The notes under the pieces were generated by a model, which saw nothing but the letters and a program-made list of their open reading frames with translations, was not told where the DNA came from and made no database searches. Below are positions 43,952 through 53,220 of a stretch of DNA of 64,000 bases, piece after piece. The translations under genes and the position numbers were made by a program. This DNA is from an uncultured Flavobacteriales bacterium (GTDB taxonomy: Bacteria; Bacteroidota; Bacteroidia; Flavobacteriales; Flavobacteriaceae), in NCBI GenBank assembly GCA_913020155.1, contig CAJWBA010000004.1, positions 1 through 64,000 on the forward strand. The letters are read 5' to 3'. Each line of letters opens with the position of its first letter. The stretch's first letter is position 1.

Positions 43952-45178
43952 ATGCCACTAAAGATCAACCATACTTCCCTAAAATGCTCTGGAAATCTAA
44001 ATATTACAGGTTCAAAAAGTGAAACAAATCGACTGTTGCTTTTAAAAGCTTTATATCCTGGGCTTAAAATAAAAAATGCCTCAAATTCAGACGATTCCAT
44101 AGCAATGAATCATGCTTTAATTACTGATTCAAATCTAATAGATATTCATCATGCTGGAACAGCAATGCGTTTTTTAACTGCATTTTTCGCAACCCAAAGT
44201 GGAAGAGAAGTCGTTTTAACAGGTTCTTCAAGGATGCAAGAAAGACCTATTGGAGTTTTGGTGGATGCACTCAAAAAATTAGGTGCTGACATAGTCTATG
44301 AAAATCAAGAAGGATTTCCACCACTACTAATTAAAGGTAAAATATTATCTGGTGGACATGTAACCTTGCCAGCAAATATAAGCAGCCAATACATTTCGGC
44401 TTTACTATTGATTTCCACACAATTAGAAGACGGACTAACTCTAACTCTTGAAGGAGAAATAACCTCCTTACCCTATCTCAAAATGACCTTATCTCTTTTG
44501 CAACGCATTGGAATTCGTTCCCATTTTGAAAATGACACAATCAGAATAAAACCGCAAAAGCAAATTGAATCTCAAATTCAAACGGTAGAGTCTGACTGGA
44601 GTTCAGCATCCTATCTTTACAGTTGTGTTGCTTTGAGCGATGAGGGTAAAATTATTTTGAATAGTTACCGGAACGACAGTCTTCAAGGAGATGCCGTCTT
44701 GGTCAACATTTACGAAAAATTAGGAGTAAAAACCAGTTTTAAATCTGGTCAAATTACCCTTGAAAAAATTAAAGATTTTCAATTACCTGATTCAATAGAA
44801 TTGAATCTAGTGGAGGCACCAGATATTGCACAAACTATAGCGGTAAGTTGTTATGGTCTTGGAGTAGGTTGTGATCTTCTAGGTCTTCATACGCTCAAGA
44901 TTAAAGAAACGGATCGACTTGTTGCCTTAGAAAATGAATTGGCAAAATTAGGAGCTCACATTCGAGTTACAAAAAACAGTTTACATTTGAGTGCTTTTCA
45001 AAATTTCAAAGAAAATCAAACAATAGCAACCTATCACGACCATCGAATGGCAATGGCCTTTGCACCTTTTGCATTGAAAATTCCCCTCCAAATTGCAAAT
45101 GCAGATGTAGTAACAAAATCATATCCTAACTTCTGGAACGATCTTCAACTTATTGATTTTAAGTTAATTAAAAAATAA
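43952..45178 (+). CDS. aroA: 3-phosphoshikimate 1-carboxyvinyltransferase (EPSP synthase)
   Basis: This 408-residue enzyme joins phosphoenolpyruvate to shikimate-3-phosphate. It shows the N-terminal GSKSETNRLLLLKAL lysine loop, the HAGTAMRFLTAFFATQSGREVVL loop, SSQYISALLL, KETDRLVALENEL and the C-terminal YHDHRMAMAFAPFAL motif. It is somewhat shorter than the usual 430 residues, as many Bacteroidota forms are. It directly follows the MazG-like gene in one operon. The queA promoter follows it. Confidence 0.95.
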   Translation: MPLKINHTSLKCSGNLNITGSKSETNRLLLLKALYPGLKIKNASNSDDSIAMNHALITDSNLIDIHHAGTAMRFLTAFFATQSGREVVLTGSSRMQERPIGVLVDALKKLGADIVYENQEGFPPLLIKGKILSGGHVTLPANISSQYISALLLISTQLEDGLTLTLEGEITSLPYLKMTLSLLQRIGIRSHFENDTIRIKPQKQIESQIQTVESDWSSASYLYSCVALSDEGKIILNSYRNDSLQGDAVLVNIYEKLGVKTSFKSGQITLEKIKDFQLPDSIELNLVEAPDIAQTIAVSCYGLGVGCDLLGLHTLKIKETDRLVALENELAKLGAHIRVTKNSLHLSAFQNFKENQTIATYHDHRMAMAFAPFALKIPLQIANADVVTKSYPNFWNDLQLIDFKLIKK

Positions 45179-45225
45179 ATACAGGAAAAAACTTCATTTA
45201 CTTGACAACCCCTATGCCGAGGTAG

Positions 45226-45233
45226 TATATTTG
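45226..45233 (+). promoter_or_regulatory. queA promoter: -33 TTG and -7 TATATTTG
   Basis: TATATTTG is a perfect -7 element, and a TTG (45202-45204) lies 21 bp upstream, the expected Bacteroidota spacing. The predicted start is near 45237, with a leader of about 46 bases before the ATG at 45283. Confidence 0.7.
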
Positions 45234-45282
45234 TCTTTTTAATATTTATTTTTATAATAAATTCAACCAATAAAGTTTATTT

Positions 45283-46332
45283 ATGAAATTATCTGATTTC
45301 GGATTTGATTTACCAGAAGAAAGACTAGCAGAGCACCCTGCAGAAAACCGTGACGAAGCACGATTAATGGTTCTCAATAGAGCAGACCGTTCAATTGAGC
45401 ACAAGCAATTCAAAGATGTAATCGATTATTTCGTTGAAGGAGACGTTATGGTATTGAATAACACCAAGGTTTTTCCTGCTCGTTTGTTTGGTAATAAAGA
45501 AAAAACTGGAGCTAGAATTGAAGTTTTTTTATTAAGAGAATTAAATGAAGAGCAACGCTTGTGGGATGTTTTGGTAGATCCTGCTCGTAAAATTAGAATA
45601 GGAAATAAACTTTATTTTGGTGATGATGATAGCTTAGTAGCCGAGGTCATAGACAATACAACTTCTCGAGGTAGAACTTTACGTTTTTTGTTTGACGGAT
45701 CCTATTCTGAATTCCGAAAAAAACTAAAGCAGTTAGGTCAAACTCCACTTCCAAAATACATCAAAAGGGAACATCAGGCTTCGGATAAAGAACGTTATCA
45801 AACCATTTATGCAAAAAATGAGGGTGCGGTTGCGGCTCCCACAGCAGGAATGCATTTTTCGAAGCACTTATTGAAGCGTTTAGAAATCAAGGGAATTGAT
45901 TTAGCTGAATTAACTTTGCATGTTGGTTTGGGTACTTTTAATCCAGTAGAAGTAGAGGATTTGTCGAAACACAAAATGGATTCGGAAGAATTGATAATAG
46001 ATGAAAAAGCAGTTCTGATTGTAAATGAAGCTAAATCAAAGAAAAACAAAGTTTGTGCCGTTGGAACAACCTCTATGAGAGGACTTGAAAGTTCAGTGTC
46101 CTCAATTGGAACTTTAAATCCCTATGAAGGCTGGACTCATAAATTCATTTTCCCACCTTTCGAATTTTCAATTGCAGATTGTATGATCACGAATTTCCAT
46201 ACCCCAAAATCAACATTGTTGATGATGGCTTCAGCTTTTGCTGACCCAGATTTTATAAAAGAATCGTATCAGTTAGCCATCAAAGAAAAATACAATTTCT
46301 ATTCCTACGGAGATGCTATGTTGATTATTTAA
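45283..46332 (+). CDS. queA: S-adenosylmethionine:tRNA ribosyltransferase-isomerase
   Basis: This 349-residue protein makes epoxyqueuosine in tRNA from preQ1-tRNA and [33 protein letters not shown] and [12 protein letters not shown] at the N-terminus, with [10 protein letters not shown] and [12 protein letters not shown], are QueA signatures. It has its own promoter and is followed 21 bp later by another tRNA/rRNA modification gene, rlmN. Confidence 0.96.
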   Translation: MKLSDFGFDLPEERLAEHPAENRDEARLMVLNRADRSIEHKQFKDVIDYFVEGDVMVLNNTKVFPARLFGNKEKTGARIEVFLLRELNEEQRLWDVLVDPARKIRIGNKLYFGDDDSLVAEVIDNTTSRGRTLRFLFDGSYSEFRKKLKQLGQTPLPKYIKREHQASDKERYQTIYAKNEGAVAAPTAGMHFSKHLLKRLEIKGIDLAELTLHVGLGTFNPVEVEDLSKHKMDSEELIIDEKAVLIVNEAKSKKNKVCAVGTTSMRGLESSVSSIGTLNPYEGWTHKFIFPPFEFSIADCMITNFHTPKSTLLMMASAFADPDFIKESYQLAIKEKYNFYSYGDAMLII

Positions 46333-46353
46333 ATCAATTTTGTAAAAGAGTTT

Positions 46354-47403
46354 ATGGAGTTAGTCAAAAAAGATATTCGTGCACTATCTAAGGAAGCTCT
46401 TCAAGATTTTTTTAAATCTCATGGGCAACAAGCATACAGGGCAACCCAAGTATATCAGTGGTTGTGGAGTAAAGGTGTGCATGATTTTGATAGGATGTCC
46501 AATCTTTCAAAAGAAACAAGACTTCTACTGGATACCTATTTTACAATCAATCATATTGCCGTATACCAACAGCAAAGAAGTAAAGATGGAACCTTTAAAA
46601 ATGCAATTAAATTGCATGACAACCGAATCATAGAATCTGTTTTAATTCCTGCAAAAAACAGAACGACCGCATGTATATCTTCACAGGTCGGTTGTAGTTT
46701 GGACTGCAAATTTTGTGCAACATCTAAGTTGGATAGAATGCGCAACCTCAACGTTGACGAAATTTTTGACCAAGTAGTTGCGATCGATCAACAAAGTAAA
46801 ACTTATTTCGACATACCACTGTCGAATATTGTTTTTATGGGAATGGGTGAACCCTTGATGAACTACAAAAATGTAATTGAATCTATTGTCAAGATAACCT
46901 CCCCCGAGGGTTTAGGAATGTCACCTAAAAGAATTACGGTATCAACTTCTGGCATTCCAAAATTGATTCGTAAAATGGCAGATGATGAAGTTAAATTTAA
47001 TCTTGCCGTTTCATTGCATTCAGCGATTCAAGAAACCCGAGAGAAGATTATGCCTTTTTCTGAAAATTTTCCCTTGATTGATTTGCTGTCTTCACTTCAG
47101 TATTGGTATGATGCAACACATAAAATAATAACATTCGAATACATCGTATGGAAGGGAGTTAACGACAACCCAGAGGAAGCCAGAGCATTAGTAAATTTCT
47201 GTCGAAAAGTACCTTCAAAAGTAAATTTAATCGAATACAACCATATTGGGGATGACGATTTTGAGCAAGCTTCAAACAACGCTATGGCGATGTATCAAAA
47301 AAAATTAACTGCTGCTCGAATAACTAATACAATACGCCGTTCAAGAGGTAAAGACATTGACGCCGCATGCGGTCAACTCGCCAATAAAGAATCTAAAAGA
47401 TAG
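46354..47403 (+). CDS. rlmN: Dual-specificity 23S rRNA / tRNA adenine-C2 methyltransferase
   Basis: This 349-residue radical-SAM enzyme methylates A2503 of 23S rRNA and A37 of tRNAs. The iron-sulfur site is SQVGCSLDCKFCATSKL (CxxxCxxC), and NIVFMGMGEPLMNY is the usual RlmN segment. The catalytic C-terminal cysteine is in DIDAACGQLA. The length and motif order are complete. It follows queA and precedes the polyprenyl synthetase gene by 27 bp. Confidence 0.96.
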   Translation: MELVKKDIRALSKEALQDFFKSHGQQAYRATQVYQWLWSKGVHDFDRMSNLSKETRLLLDTYFTINHIAVYQQQRSKDGTFKNAIKLHDNRIIESVLIPAKNRTTACISSQVGCSLDCKFCATSKLDRMRNLNVDEIFDQVVAIDQQSKTYFDIPLSNIVFMGMGEPLMNYKNVIESIVKITSPEGLGMSPKRITVSTSGIPKLIRKMADDEVKFNLAVSLHSAIQETREKIMPFSENFPLIDLLSSLQYWYDATHKIITFEYIVWKGVNDNPEEARALVNFCRKVPSKVNLIEYNHIGDDDFEQASNNAMAMYQKKLTAARITNTIRRSRGKDIDAACGQLANKESKR

Positions 47404-47430
47404 TTCTTTAATGAAATTGTATATTAGTGG

Positions 47431-48414
47431 ATGAGTATGAAAATTACCGAACAAATAAAAAAACCGATCTATAATGAAATGGAACTCTTTGAACAAAAGT
47501 TCAGTAACTCCATGTCATCCAAAGTAGCTCTTCTCAACCGGATCACACATTTTATTGTAAACCGCAAGGGTAAGCAAATGCGTCCGATGTTTACCTTCCT
47601 TTCGGCAAAGCTTTTGGGTAATGGAAAGGTTTCTGAACGTACCTATCGAGGAGCCTCTGTAATTGAGCTAATTCATACTGCAACCCTAGTTCATGACGAC
47701 GTTGTGGACGACAGCAATCAAAGAAGAGGTTTTTTTTCAATTAATGCACTTTGGAAAAATAAAATTGCCGTTTTAGTGGGTGATTATTTATTGTCAAAGG
47801 GTTTACTTCTTTGTATTCATAATGAAGATTTTGATTTATTAAAAATCATTTCGGTTGCAGTTCAAGAAATGAGCGAAGGAGAATTGTTGCAAATAGAAAA
47901 GGCCAGAAACTTAGACATAACAGAAGATATTTACTTCGAAATTATTCGACAAAAAACAGCAACACTTTTAGCAGCTTGCTGTGCAATGGGGGCTCAGTCG
48001 GTATCAAAAGATAAAGATTTAATTGAAAAAATGAGGCTTTTTGGGGAGCTTATTGGCATGGCTTTTCAGATTAAAGATGACCTTTTTGATTATGGAGAAA
48101 CAAAAATTGGAAAACCAACGGGAATTGATATCAAGGAGCAAAAAATGACACTACCTTTAATCTTCACCCTCAATAATGTTTCTTCAAATAAAAGAAAATG
48201 GTTGATCCAATCCGTAAAAAAATACAATAAGGACAAAGAAAGGGTAAAAGAGGTAATTCAGACGGTTAAAGATTCTGGAGGATTAGATTATGCACAAAAA
48301 CGTATGGAGTCTTTTCAGAAAGAGGCTTTGGATATTTTATTGACTTTACCCAAAAGTTCTTATCGAGATTCCCTTGAGTTAATGGTAAATTACGTTATTT
48401 CACGAAAACAATAA
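47431..48414 (+). CDS. Polyprenyl (octaprenyl-type) diphosphate synthase
   Basis: This 327-residue all-alpha trans-prenyltransferase has the first aspartate-rich motif in LVHDDVVDDSNQRRG and the second in QIKDDLFDYGET. GKQMRPMF is the conserved lysine-arginine substrate site. It should extend farnesyl or geranylgeranyl diphosphate to the long side chain of menaquinone; the chain length is not readable. Two start ATGs (47431 and 47437) are possible. The dnaG gene begins 23 bases later. Confidence 0.93.
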   Translation: MSMKITEQIKKPIYNEMELFEQKFSNSMSSKVALLNRITHFIVNRKGKQMRPMFTFLSAKLLGNGKVSERTYRGASVIELIHTATLVHDDVVDDSNQRRGFFSINALWKNKIAVLVGDYLLSKGLLLCIHNEDFDLLKIISVAVQEMSEGELLQIEKARNLDITEDIYFEIIRQKTATLLAACCAMGAQSVSKDKDLIEKMRLFGELIGMAFQIKDDLFDYGETKIGKPTGIDIKEQKMTLPLIFTLNNVSSNKRKWLIQSVKKYNKDKERVKEVIQTVKDSGGLDYAQKRMESFQKEALDILLTLPKSSYRDSLELMVNYVISRKQ

Positions 48415-48437
48415 TAGAACTAAGTAAATCCTAATTT

Positions 48438-50399
48438 TTGATTTCAAAAACCACCATAGATAAGGTATACGAAACCTCTCGAGTCGAAGAGGTAATAGGT
48501 GATTTTGTAGGGTTAAAAAAATCAGGAACTAATTTTAAGGGCTTGAGTCCTTTTACTCAAGAGCGCAGTCCCAGTTTCATGGTTTCTCCAGTAAAACAAA
48601 TATGGAAAGATTTCAGTAGTGGAAAAGGAGGGAATGTTGTAGCTTTTTTGATGGAGCACGAACACTTTTCGTACCCAGAAGCTATTCGCTATTTAGCAAA
48701 AAAGTACAACATTGAAATTGAAGAAACCCAGCAAACAGAAGCCGAGAAAGAAAAGTTGAACGAGCGAGAAAGTATGTTTTTGGTAACCGAACACGCCAAT
48801 GATTATTTTAAAGAAACTCTTTGGAAGGTATCTGAAGGCAAAGCAATAGGATTGACTTATTTCATGGAACGTGGCTTTACCGATGAAACCATTCAGAAAT
48901 TTGATCTAGGTTATTCCCCTCAAGAAAAAGATGCTTTTTCCAAAACTGCACTTAAACACGGTTTCCAGTTGAAATACCTAGAAAAAACAGGTTTGACCAT
49001 TGTAAACGAAAATTATCAGATTGATCGTTTTCGAGGTAGAGTAATGTTTCCTATCAAAAGTCTTTCGGGAAGAGTTGTAGGCTTTGGAGGTCGGATTTTG
49101 GGTGAAAATAAAAAAACAGCCAAATACCTCAATTCACCAGAAAGCGAAATCTATCACAAGAGCAAGGTGCTTTATGGAATTCATGAAGCAAAACAGAGCA
49201 TAGCTAAAGAAGACCTCTGTTATTTGGTGGAGGGTTACACCGATGTCATTCAAATGTTCCAGGCAGGGGTTACCAATGTAGTATCTTCTTCTGGAACTGC
49301 TATTACAGAACCTCAAGTTCGATTAATTCAACGCTTGACTCAGAATATTGTTGTTCTTTTTGATGGGGACGCCGCCGGATTGCGTGCAGCACTCCGTGGG
49401 ATTGATATCATTCTGACTCAAGGAATGAATGTCAAGGTATGTACTTTCCCCGAAGGAGAGGATCCTGACAGTTTTGCCAAAAAGACATCTCAGGAGGAAA
49501 TGGTATCCTTTCTCAAAGAAAACGCAAAGGATTTTATTCAATTTAAAGCCTCTCTGTTGTTGGATGAAGTAGTAGGTGATCCTATGAAAAAATCTGCTAC
49601 TATCCGTGATATTATCGAAAGTATATCCAAAATCCCTGATTCTATTCAGCAGGAAGTTTACATTCAGAGTTGTGCATTGCAAATGGAGATTTCTGAGGAT
49701 GTGCTTTTTAGTGCTCTTGCACAAGCAAAGACAAAAAAAAGCCAAATAAATAAAACAAAACCAACTTCAAAACAAGAAGACACTTTTAGGATTCTAAAGA
49801 CCGAAACCCCTGAGGTAACTTTAGTTGATCACACCTATGAGTTGGAACTTCAGATCATTAAAATTTTGATGTTGTATGGAGATCGCGAAGAGGTTTTTAA
49901 AGAATCGGTTTTAAGTTTTTCGGAAGAAGAAGATATTTTAGAGGAGGTAAAAGAAGTAAAAGCAAAAGTATTTGAGAAAATATTTTTAGACCTTCAACAG
50001 GATGAAGTTGAATTAGCAAATCCAGATTTTAAGAATTTATTTTATCAATTAATTCAACATTTTCAAGTAAAAGGAAGTTTAGCTTTGGACAAAATAGTTC
50101 CAACCTTAAGTGGAGAGCTGAGTTCTCTAGTAAGTAATATTTTGATGGGGGAAGAGCAACACCATCTTCATGATTGGGAGAAGAAAAATATTTTTGTTAA
50201 ATCACGAGACAGTCAAATATCCCAATTAGTCAACGAAACAATCTTGACCTTACGAAAGTTATTGATTGATAAAAAAATAGAGGAATTACAGAAACAAGTC
50301 GAAAACACAAGTGAACATAATTCTGAAATTTTGGAGGATGTAATGAGTTATTACCAACTCAAAAAATTGGTTTCTAATAAATTGAATAGAGTTATTTGA
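48438..50399 (+). CDS. dnaG: DNA primase DnaG, with all four zinc-finger ligands replaced
   Basis: This 653-residue primase starts at TTG (MISKTTIDKVYETSRVEEVIGDF). The N-terminal CHC2-type module is present in outline (FKGLSPFTQERSPSF and QIWKDFSSGKGGN), but the four zinc ligands are changed to S37, T40, D58 and S61. The TOPRIM domain is normal: LVEGYTDVIQMFQAGV with its glutamate, then LFDGDAAGLRAALRG. A C-terminal helical part that should bind DnaB follows. I recall similar ligand loss in other flavobacterial DnaG sequences, but cannot confirm here. The gene converges on nadE with 18 bp between stops. Confidence 0.95.
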   Translation: MISKTTIDKVYETSRVEEVIGDFVGLKKSGTNFKGLSPFTQERSPSFMVSPVKQIWKDFSSGKGGNVVAFLMEHEHFSYPEAIRYLAKKYNIEIEETQQTEAEKEKLNERESMFLVTEHANDYFKETLWKVSEGKAIGLTYFMERGFTDETIQKFDLGYSPQEKDAFSKTALKHGFQLKYLEKTGLTIVNENYQIDRFRGRVMFPIKSLSGRVVGFGGRILGENKKTAKYLNSPESEIYHKSKVLYGIHEAKQSIAKEDLCYLVEGYTDVIQMFQAGVTNVVSSSGTAITEPQVRLIQRLTQNIVVLFDGDAAGLRAALRGIDIILTQGMNVKVCTFPEGEDPDSFAKKTSQEEMVSFLKENAKDFIQFKASLLLDEVVGDPMKKSATIRDIIESISKIPDSIQQEVYIQSCALQMEISEDVLFSALAQAKTKKSQINKTKPTSKQEDTFRILKTETPEVTLVDHTYELELQIIKILMLYGDREEVFKESVLSFSEEEDILEEVKEVKAKVFEKIFLDLQQDEVELANPDFKNLFYQLIQHFQVKGSLALDKIVPTLSGELSSLVSNILMGEEQHHLHDWEKKNIFVKSRDSQISQLVNETILTLRKLLIDKKIEELQKQVENTSEHNSEILEDVMSYYQLKKLVSNKLNRVI

Positions 50400-50417
50400 G
50401 TTTTTCTCGATACTTTT

Positions 50418-51200
50418 TTACAAGTCTTCAGGAATTTTACACACTGGGATTGCTTGTATTTTGTGTTGGTTTTGGGTGTTTAATTTTGTGTAAATATCCA
50501 AAACTTTTTTCTCTCTTTTTGAGCGTAGATTACTGTTATCGTTTTGGTTTTTCATTGCCCATTCCAACTCATCATAGGTAGCTCCTATCTGATCTTCATC
50601 GGTTCTATCATCTCCCCAAAGGCCGTCAGTTGGCGCAGCATTTTGGATAACTTCGATAACACCGAGGATTTTGGCAAGTAAAAAAACTTCAGACTTCATA
50701 AGATCGGCAATTGGACTGAGATCAACTCCACCATCACCGTATTTAGTGTAAAAACCTACTCCAAAGTCTTCTACTTTATTACCGGTTCCAGTCACAAGAT
50801 AGTGTTTCATAGCAGCAAAATAATACAAAGTAGTCATTCGAAACCTAGCTCTGGTATTTGCTAAACTTAAAAATTGATTTTCATTTGATTCCACAGAAGG
50901 AACTATTTTTTTAAAGGATTCAAAAACCGTACTCAAGGAAAGAGAATGGTGGCCCACATTGGTGAATTTTTTTTCGAGCCATGCAATGTGTTCCTTTGCT
51001 CTTGAAACTTGATTAGGCTCTTGATGAATAGGCATTTCTAAACATAAAACAGGCTTTCCTGTAAGTGCACAAAGTGTTGAGGTTAAAGCAGAATCAATTC
51101 CACCAGAAACGCCCACTACAAAACCATTCATTCCAGAATTATCAGCATAACTGCTCAGCCAATTTACTATGTGGTCAATTACTTTTTCTGGTGATTTCAT
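50418..51200 (-). CDS. nadE: NH3-dependent NAD+ synthetase
   Basis: This 260-residue enzyme amidates nicotinic acid adenine dinucleotide. The P-loop is VVGVSGGIDSALTSTLCA, and NTRARFRMTTLYYFA plus GTGNKVEDFGVGFYTKYGDGGVDLSPIADLMKSEV mark NadE. There is no glutaminase domain, so ammonia is the nitrogen donor. nadE adjoins gldB-gldC in flavobacteria, and here it is divergent from gldB. Confidence 0.95.
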   Translation of the reverse strand: MKSPEKVIDHIVNWLSSYADNSGMNGFVVGVSGGIDSALTSTLCALTGKPVLCLEMPIHQEPNQVSRAKEHIAWLEKKFTNVGHHSLSLSTVFESFKKIVPSVESNENQFLSLANTRARFRMTTLYYFAAMKHYLVTGTGNKVEDFGVGFYTKYGDGGVDLSPIADLMKSEVFLLAKILGVIEVIQNAAPTDGLWGDDRTDEDQIGATYDELEWAMKNQNDNSNLRSKREKKVLDIYTKLNTQNQHKIQAIPVCKIPEDL

Positions 51201-51223
51201 ATGCTTTAGCCGTTTTTTGGATG

Positions 51224-51231
51224 TAACTTTG
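51224..51231 (+). promoter_or_regulatory. -7 promoter element for gldB
   Basis: TAACTTTG fits TAnnTTTG; +1 would be near 51235, about 43 bases before the gldB ATG. It lies in the 77-bp divergent region with nadE. Confidence 0.55.
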
Positions 51232-51277
51232 CATAAAATTAGGAAACTTATTCTTCACAAAAAATTATTCACACCAC

Positions 51278-52264
51278 ATGAATCCATTTTTAAGATTATT
51301 TTTTTTAAAAGTTAGCTTTTGGTTAATTATTATTGCGATTTTTTCATCTTGTTCTGACGAAAATATACTTGAAGCAGAGATTAATGCGATCCCTGTAGAC
51401 ATAAAAATTGATCGATTTGATCTTAAATTTTACAATGCCGACCCTCAAGAATATTTGAATTTAAAAAAGAAATACCCTTATTTATTTCCAAAACAATTTC
51501 CAGATAGTATTTGGATAAAAAGACAGCGTGATAGCATTCAGACCCTTTTACATGCAGAGATCAAAACAGTTTATCCATCCTTAGATCCGATAAAAGTAAA
51601 ATTGACATCACTTTACAAGCACATCAAATATTATTTCCCTGAAATTCCAGACCCTCATGTGGTAACTGTAGTTAATAATGTAGATTATCAAAGTAAAACA
51701 GTTTTTACGGATACGCTATTGATTCTTTCACTAGACACCTATTTGGGTTCAAAAAACCCTCTTTATGAAGGTATTCCAAATTACATTGTACAGGATATGG
51801 AACTTCCATTTATGACTTCGCACATTGTAGATGAGTTGGGCACTACAGTAGTAAAAAACTCTTCAAATAGAACATTATTGGAACAGATGGTTTACAACGG
51901 GAAGAAATTGTATCTTAAAGATATTCTGCTCCCCAAAACTCCAAATTTCATAAAGATAAGTTATTCTGAAGCTCAACTGGAATGGGTTCAGGTCAATGAA
52001 CGATATATGTGGCAATATTTTATTGAAAATGAATTGCTTTACAATTCACAATCTTCTTTGAGTCTTCGATTTATTGACCCTGCACCTTTTTCAAAATTTT
52101 ATTTAGAAATAGATAATGAAACACCAGGTAAAGTAGGGCAATGGATTGGCTGGCAAATTGTTCGTTCTTACATGAAAAAAAACCCAAATACTTCCCTCGA
52201 CCAACTTATGCAAATTTCAGGAACGGATCTCTTTAATAAATCAAACTACAAACCATCAAAATAA
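51278..52264 (+). CDS. gldB: Gliding motility lipoprotein GldB
   Basis: This 328-residue lipoprotein has a signal peptide with lipidation at C25 (IFSSCSDEN). The acidic CSDEN start resembles the Bacteroidota lipoprotein-export signal that directs some lipoproteins to the cell surface. The body contains VDIKIDRFDLKFYN and IKYYFPEIPDPHVVTVVNNVDY, both typical of GldB, which is needed for gliding motility. gldC follows five bases later, as in other flavobacteria. The exact molecular role in the gliding machine is not known. Confidence 0.93.
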   Translation: MNPFLRLFFLKVSFWLIIIAIFSSCSDENILEAEINAIPVDIKIDRFDLKFYNADPQEYLNLKKKYPYLFPKQFPDSIWIKRQRDSIQTLLHAEIKTVYPSLDPIKVKLTSLYKHIKYYFPEIPDPHVVTVVNNVDYQSKTVFTDTLLILSLDTYLGSKNPLYEGIPNYIVQDMELPFMTSHIVDELGTTVVKNSSNRTLLEQMVYNGKKLYLKDILLPKTPNFIKISYSEAQLEWVQVNERYMWQYFIENELLYNSQSSLSLRFIDPAPFSKFYLEIDNETPGKVGQWIGWQIVRSYMKKNPNTSLDQLMQISGTDLFNKSNYKPSK

Positions 52265-52269
52265 AAGAA

Positions 52270-52602
52270 ATGGGAAAGAATACTAATATTTCAATAGAAG
52301 TAGAATTAGATGAAAATAAAATTCCAGAAAAAATTGTTTGGTCAGCTCCAGATGGAGGAGTAAATGAAGAAGAAGCTCAAGCTTTATTGATGTCTTTGTG
52401 GGATGGAAAAAACCAAGAAACACTTCGAATGGATATGTGGGTAAAAGAAATGCCGATTGATCAAATGAATGTATTTTTTCATCAATCATTAGTCACAATG
52501 AGTCAGACTTTTTTGCGTGCAACTCAAGATGAAAAAATGGCTGCAACCATGAATGACTTTTGTGATTATTTCGCAGAAAAATTAAATATCGATAGAAAGT
52601 AA
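52270..52602 (+). CDS. gldC: Gliding motility protein GldC
   Basis: This 110-residue soluble protein contains ISIEVELDENKIPEKIVWSAPDGG and AQALLMSLWDGKNQETLRMDMWVKEMPIDQMN, matching GldC. It has no signal peptide, so it is cytoplasmic. GldC improves gliding in model flavobacteria but its action is unknown. It is translationally close to gldB and converges on engB with seven bases between them. Confidence 0.93.
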   Translation: MGKNTNISIEVELDENKIPEKIVWSAPDGGVNEEEAQALLMSLWDGKNQETLRMDMWVKEMPIDQMNVFFHQSLVTMSQTFLRATQDEKMAATMNDFCDYFAEKLNIDRK

Positions 52603-52609
52603 ATTACCC

Positions 52610-53215
52610 CTAAATAGCAAACTCATTTTTCAGTGAGTCAATATAATTCAGAAGTTCTTCTCCTCCAGTTTTGTGTAAAGAGGATGTAATGAAATATGGA
52701 GGAGACTCTTCCCAAACATCATCCAACATTGTCTGAAGATAAGCTTCTGTTTTTCTTTTCAGCGCTAAGGGCTTTTCTTTATCGGCTTTTGTAAAAACAA
52801 TTGCAAAAGGGATGTGTTGGTTACCCAACCACTCCATAAATTCTAAATCAATAGGTTGGGGATCATGTCGAATGTCGATCAAAACAAAAGCAGAAACTAA
52901 TTGTTTTCTTTTTTCAAAGTAAGTCGTTATTAGTTTTTGAAAAGCTTTTTTTGAAGTTTTGGAAGTACGAGCATATCCATAACCTGGTAAATCCACTAAA
53001 TACCAGGATTTATTGATTTTAAAATGATTTATGAGTCGAGTTTTCCCAGGTCTACCAGAAGTTTTGGCTAAGTTTTTTCGCTCACACAGTGTGTTTATTA
53101 AAGATGATTTACCAACATTTGACCTGCCAATAAAAGCGTATTCTGGGATGCATTCGTTTGGACATTTCGAGAGATCAGTATTGCTTATTACGAACTCAGA
53201 CGAAGTGACTTTCAT
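52610..53215 (-). CDS. engB: Ribosome biogenesis GTPase EngB/YsxC
   Basis: This 201-residue TRAFAC GTPase has P-loop GRSNVGKSSLINTL, G3 LVDLPGYGYA and G4 TKAD. PEYAFIGRSN is the usual start of the domain. It helps assemble the 50S ribosomal subunit. It is the second gene of a minus-strand pair, five bases after the alpha/beta hydrolase gene. Confidence 0.95.
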   Translation of the reverse strand: MKVTSSEFVISNTDLSKCPNECIPEYAFIGRSNVGKSSLINTLCERKNLAKTSGRPGKTRLINHFKINKSWYLVDLPGYGYARTSKTSKKAFQKLITTYFEKRKQLVSAFVLIDIRHDPQPIDLEFMEWLGNQHIPFAIVFTKADKEKPLALKRKTEAYLQTMLDDVWEESPPYFITSSLHKTGGEELLNYIDSLKNEFAI

Positions 53216-53220
53216 TTGAA

